The notes beneath the pieces are model-generated. The model was not told the DNA's origin. It searched no databases and saw only the letters and a program-made list of their open reading frames with translations. Below, one piece after another: positions 38,166 through 38,486 of a stretch of DNA of 38,486 bases. This DNA is from Isotricha intestinalis. Taxonomy: Eukaryota > Ciliophora > Litostomatea > Vestibuliferida > Isotrichidae. Numbering within the stretch: the stretch's first letter is position 1; every line of letters begins with the position of its first letter. The position numbers were made by a program, and so were the translations under genes. The stretch spans positions 1 to 38,486 of the forward strand of contig JAJJLU010003682.1 of assembly GCA_023807065.1 (NCBI GenBank), given 5' to 3'.

Positions 38166-38486
38166 TTAAAATATCCATTGTTTTATATTTTTATCGTAAG
38201 AATATGAATAAATTAAATGACTATTTATTTCAAGAAATCCACTGACATAACGAATGTGTGCTTCTTCAATAGTTTGTATTAATTCATAATTATCACTTCT
38301 ATAAACATATATATTAATATAATCTTCAGTATCTTTATTAATAAAAGCTCCAACTAATAAAAGTCCTTTATTTTTAATTAATTTAATTGACTCACAATAA
38401 TAATTAATTGTAATTTCTTTAAATTATTTCTAATTTAGAAATTGAAAGAATTATTATACTTTTATTATAATTACAAACAATAATTT
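38166..38486 (-). CDS. 3' end of a WD40-type gene, with an apparent +1 frame change
   Basis: The minus strand from the window edge reads IIVCNYNKSIIILSISKLEII and then meets TAA (38419-38421). Shifting one base forward continues as KEITINYYCESIKLIKNKG, LLLVGAFINKDTEDYINIYV, IQTIEEAHIRYVSGFLEI and SHLIYSYSYDKNIKQWIF, ending in TAA at 38166-38168. The final segment matches a WD40 blade (SYDKNIKQW as S-x-D-x-x-I-x-x-W). The piece before the shift fits the strand that would precede it. The gene extends beyond the window. A functional gene with a frameshift signal, a sequencing error (TTT for TT) or a pseudogene are all possible. Confidence 0.6.

Noticed and set aside
1..38486. Ciliate genetic code with TAA/TAG as Gln
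   Set aside because: Intact genes use CAA for Gln, have no in-frame TAA or TAG over more than 30 kb, and end in TAA (mostly), TAG or TGA at sensible places.

Overview
This window looks like nuclear DNA of a very AT-rich, gene-dense, ciliated protist, most likely a ciliate (inference). The visible reasons are these. An ARL3-type GTPase, a family tied to cilia, is present. A kinase with CDPK-like layout and an N-terminal MGC motif is present, and CDPKs are known from alveolates and plants. A 14.6-kb reading frame is open with no intron. Convergent stop codons lie only 25 to 70 bp apart. Q is written CAA, and no intact gene carries an in-frame TAA, TAG or TGA. TAA ends nearly all genes, TAG ends the F-BAR gene and TGA ends the DENN gene, so the standard code seems to apply. 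Among ciliates that points to lineages that keep the standard code (for example litostomes including rumen ciliates, or Stentor-like heterotrichs). I cannot decide between them from the sequence.

Layout. 1-1240: 5' part of ARL3 (-), divergent from a class I methyltransferase of the EEF1AKMT4/METTL13 type (+). 1347-1700: a decayed copy of ribosomal protein eL36 with several in-frame stops. 1962-3533: a K/N/E-rich protein of unknown role. 3534-4637: AT-rich, no gene recognised. 4638-19271: the dominant feature, one 4,877-residue secreted protein with a signal peptide, a unique N-terminal domain, about 2,700 residues of furin-like Cys-rich modules, and then about eight beta-sandwich (LamG/ConA-like) domains separated by single Cys-rich modules. 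19370-19825: a small secreted Cys-rich protein; an inverted, broken, nearly identical copy of its 5' half lies at 20657-21020. 21116-30369: a WD40 protein (+), a coiled-coil protein resembling axonemal CFAP100-type proteins (-), a short Lys/Glu-rich protein (+), an F-BAR protein with a long EEKKEEN-type repeat tail (-), and a CDPK-like kinase with a broken DFG motif (-). 30473-36614: a small zinc-binding-like protein, a PHO80-like cyclin split by a +1 frame change, a DENN-domain Rab-GEF candidate, and a coiled-coil protein. 36615-38165: AT-rich and apparently gene-free. 38166-38486: the 3' end of another WD40-type gene on the minus strand, again with an apparent +1 frame change.

How they fit together. 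Several genes suit a ciliated cell with active membrane traffic (ARL3, WD40, CFAP100-like, DENN, F-BAR). The giant protein and the small Cys-rich protein are both predicted to be secreted, lie head to tail 98 bp apart, and may act at the cell surface or in secretory organelles; this last point is inference. The items most worth pursuing are the giant Cys-rich/ConA-like protein, the inverted broken duplicate of the small secreted gene, the two +1 frame changes, the eL36 relic and the probable pseudokinase.
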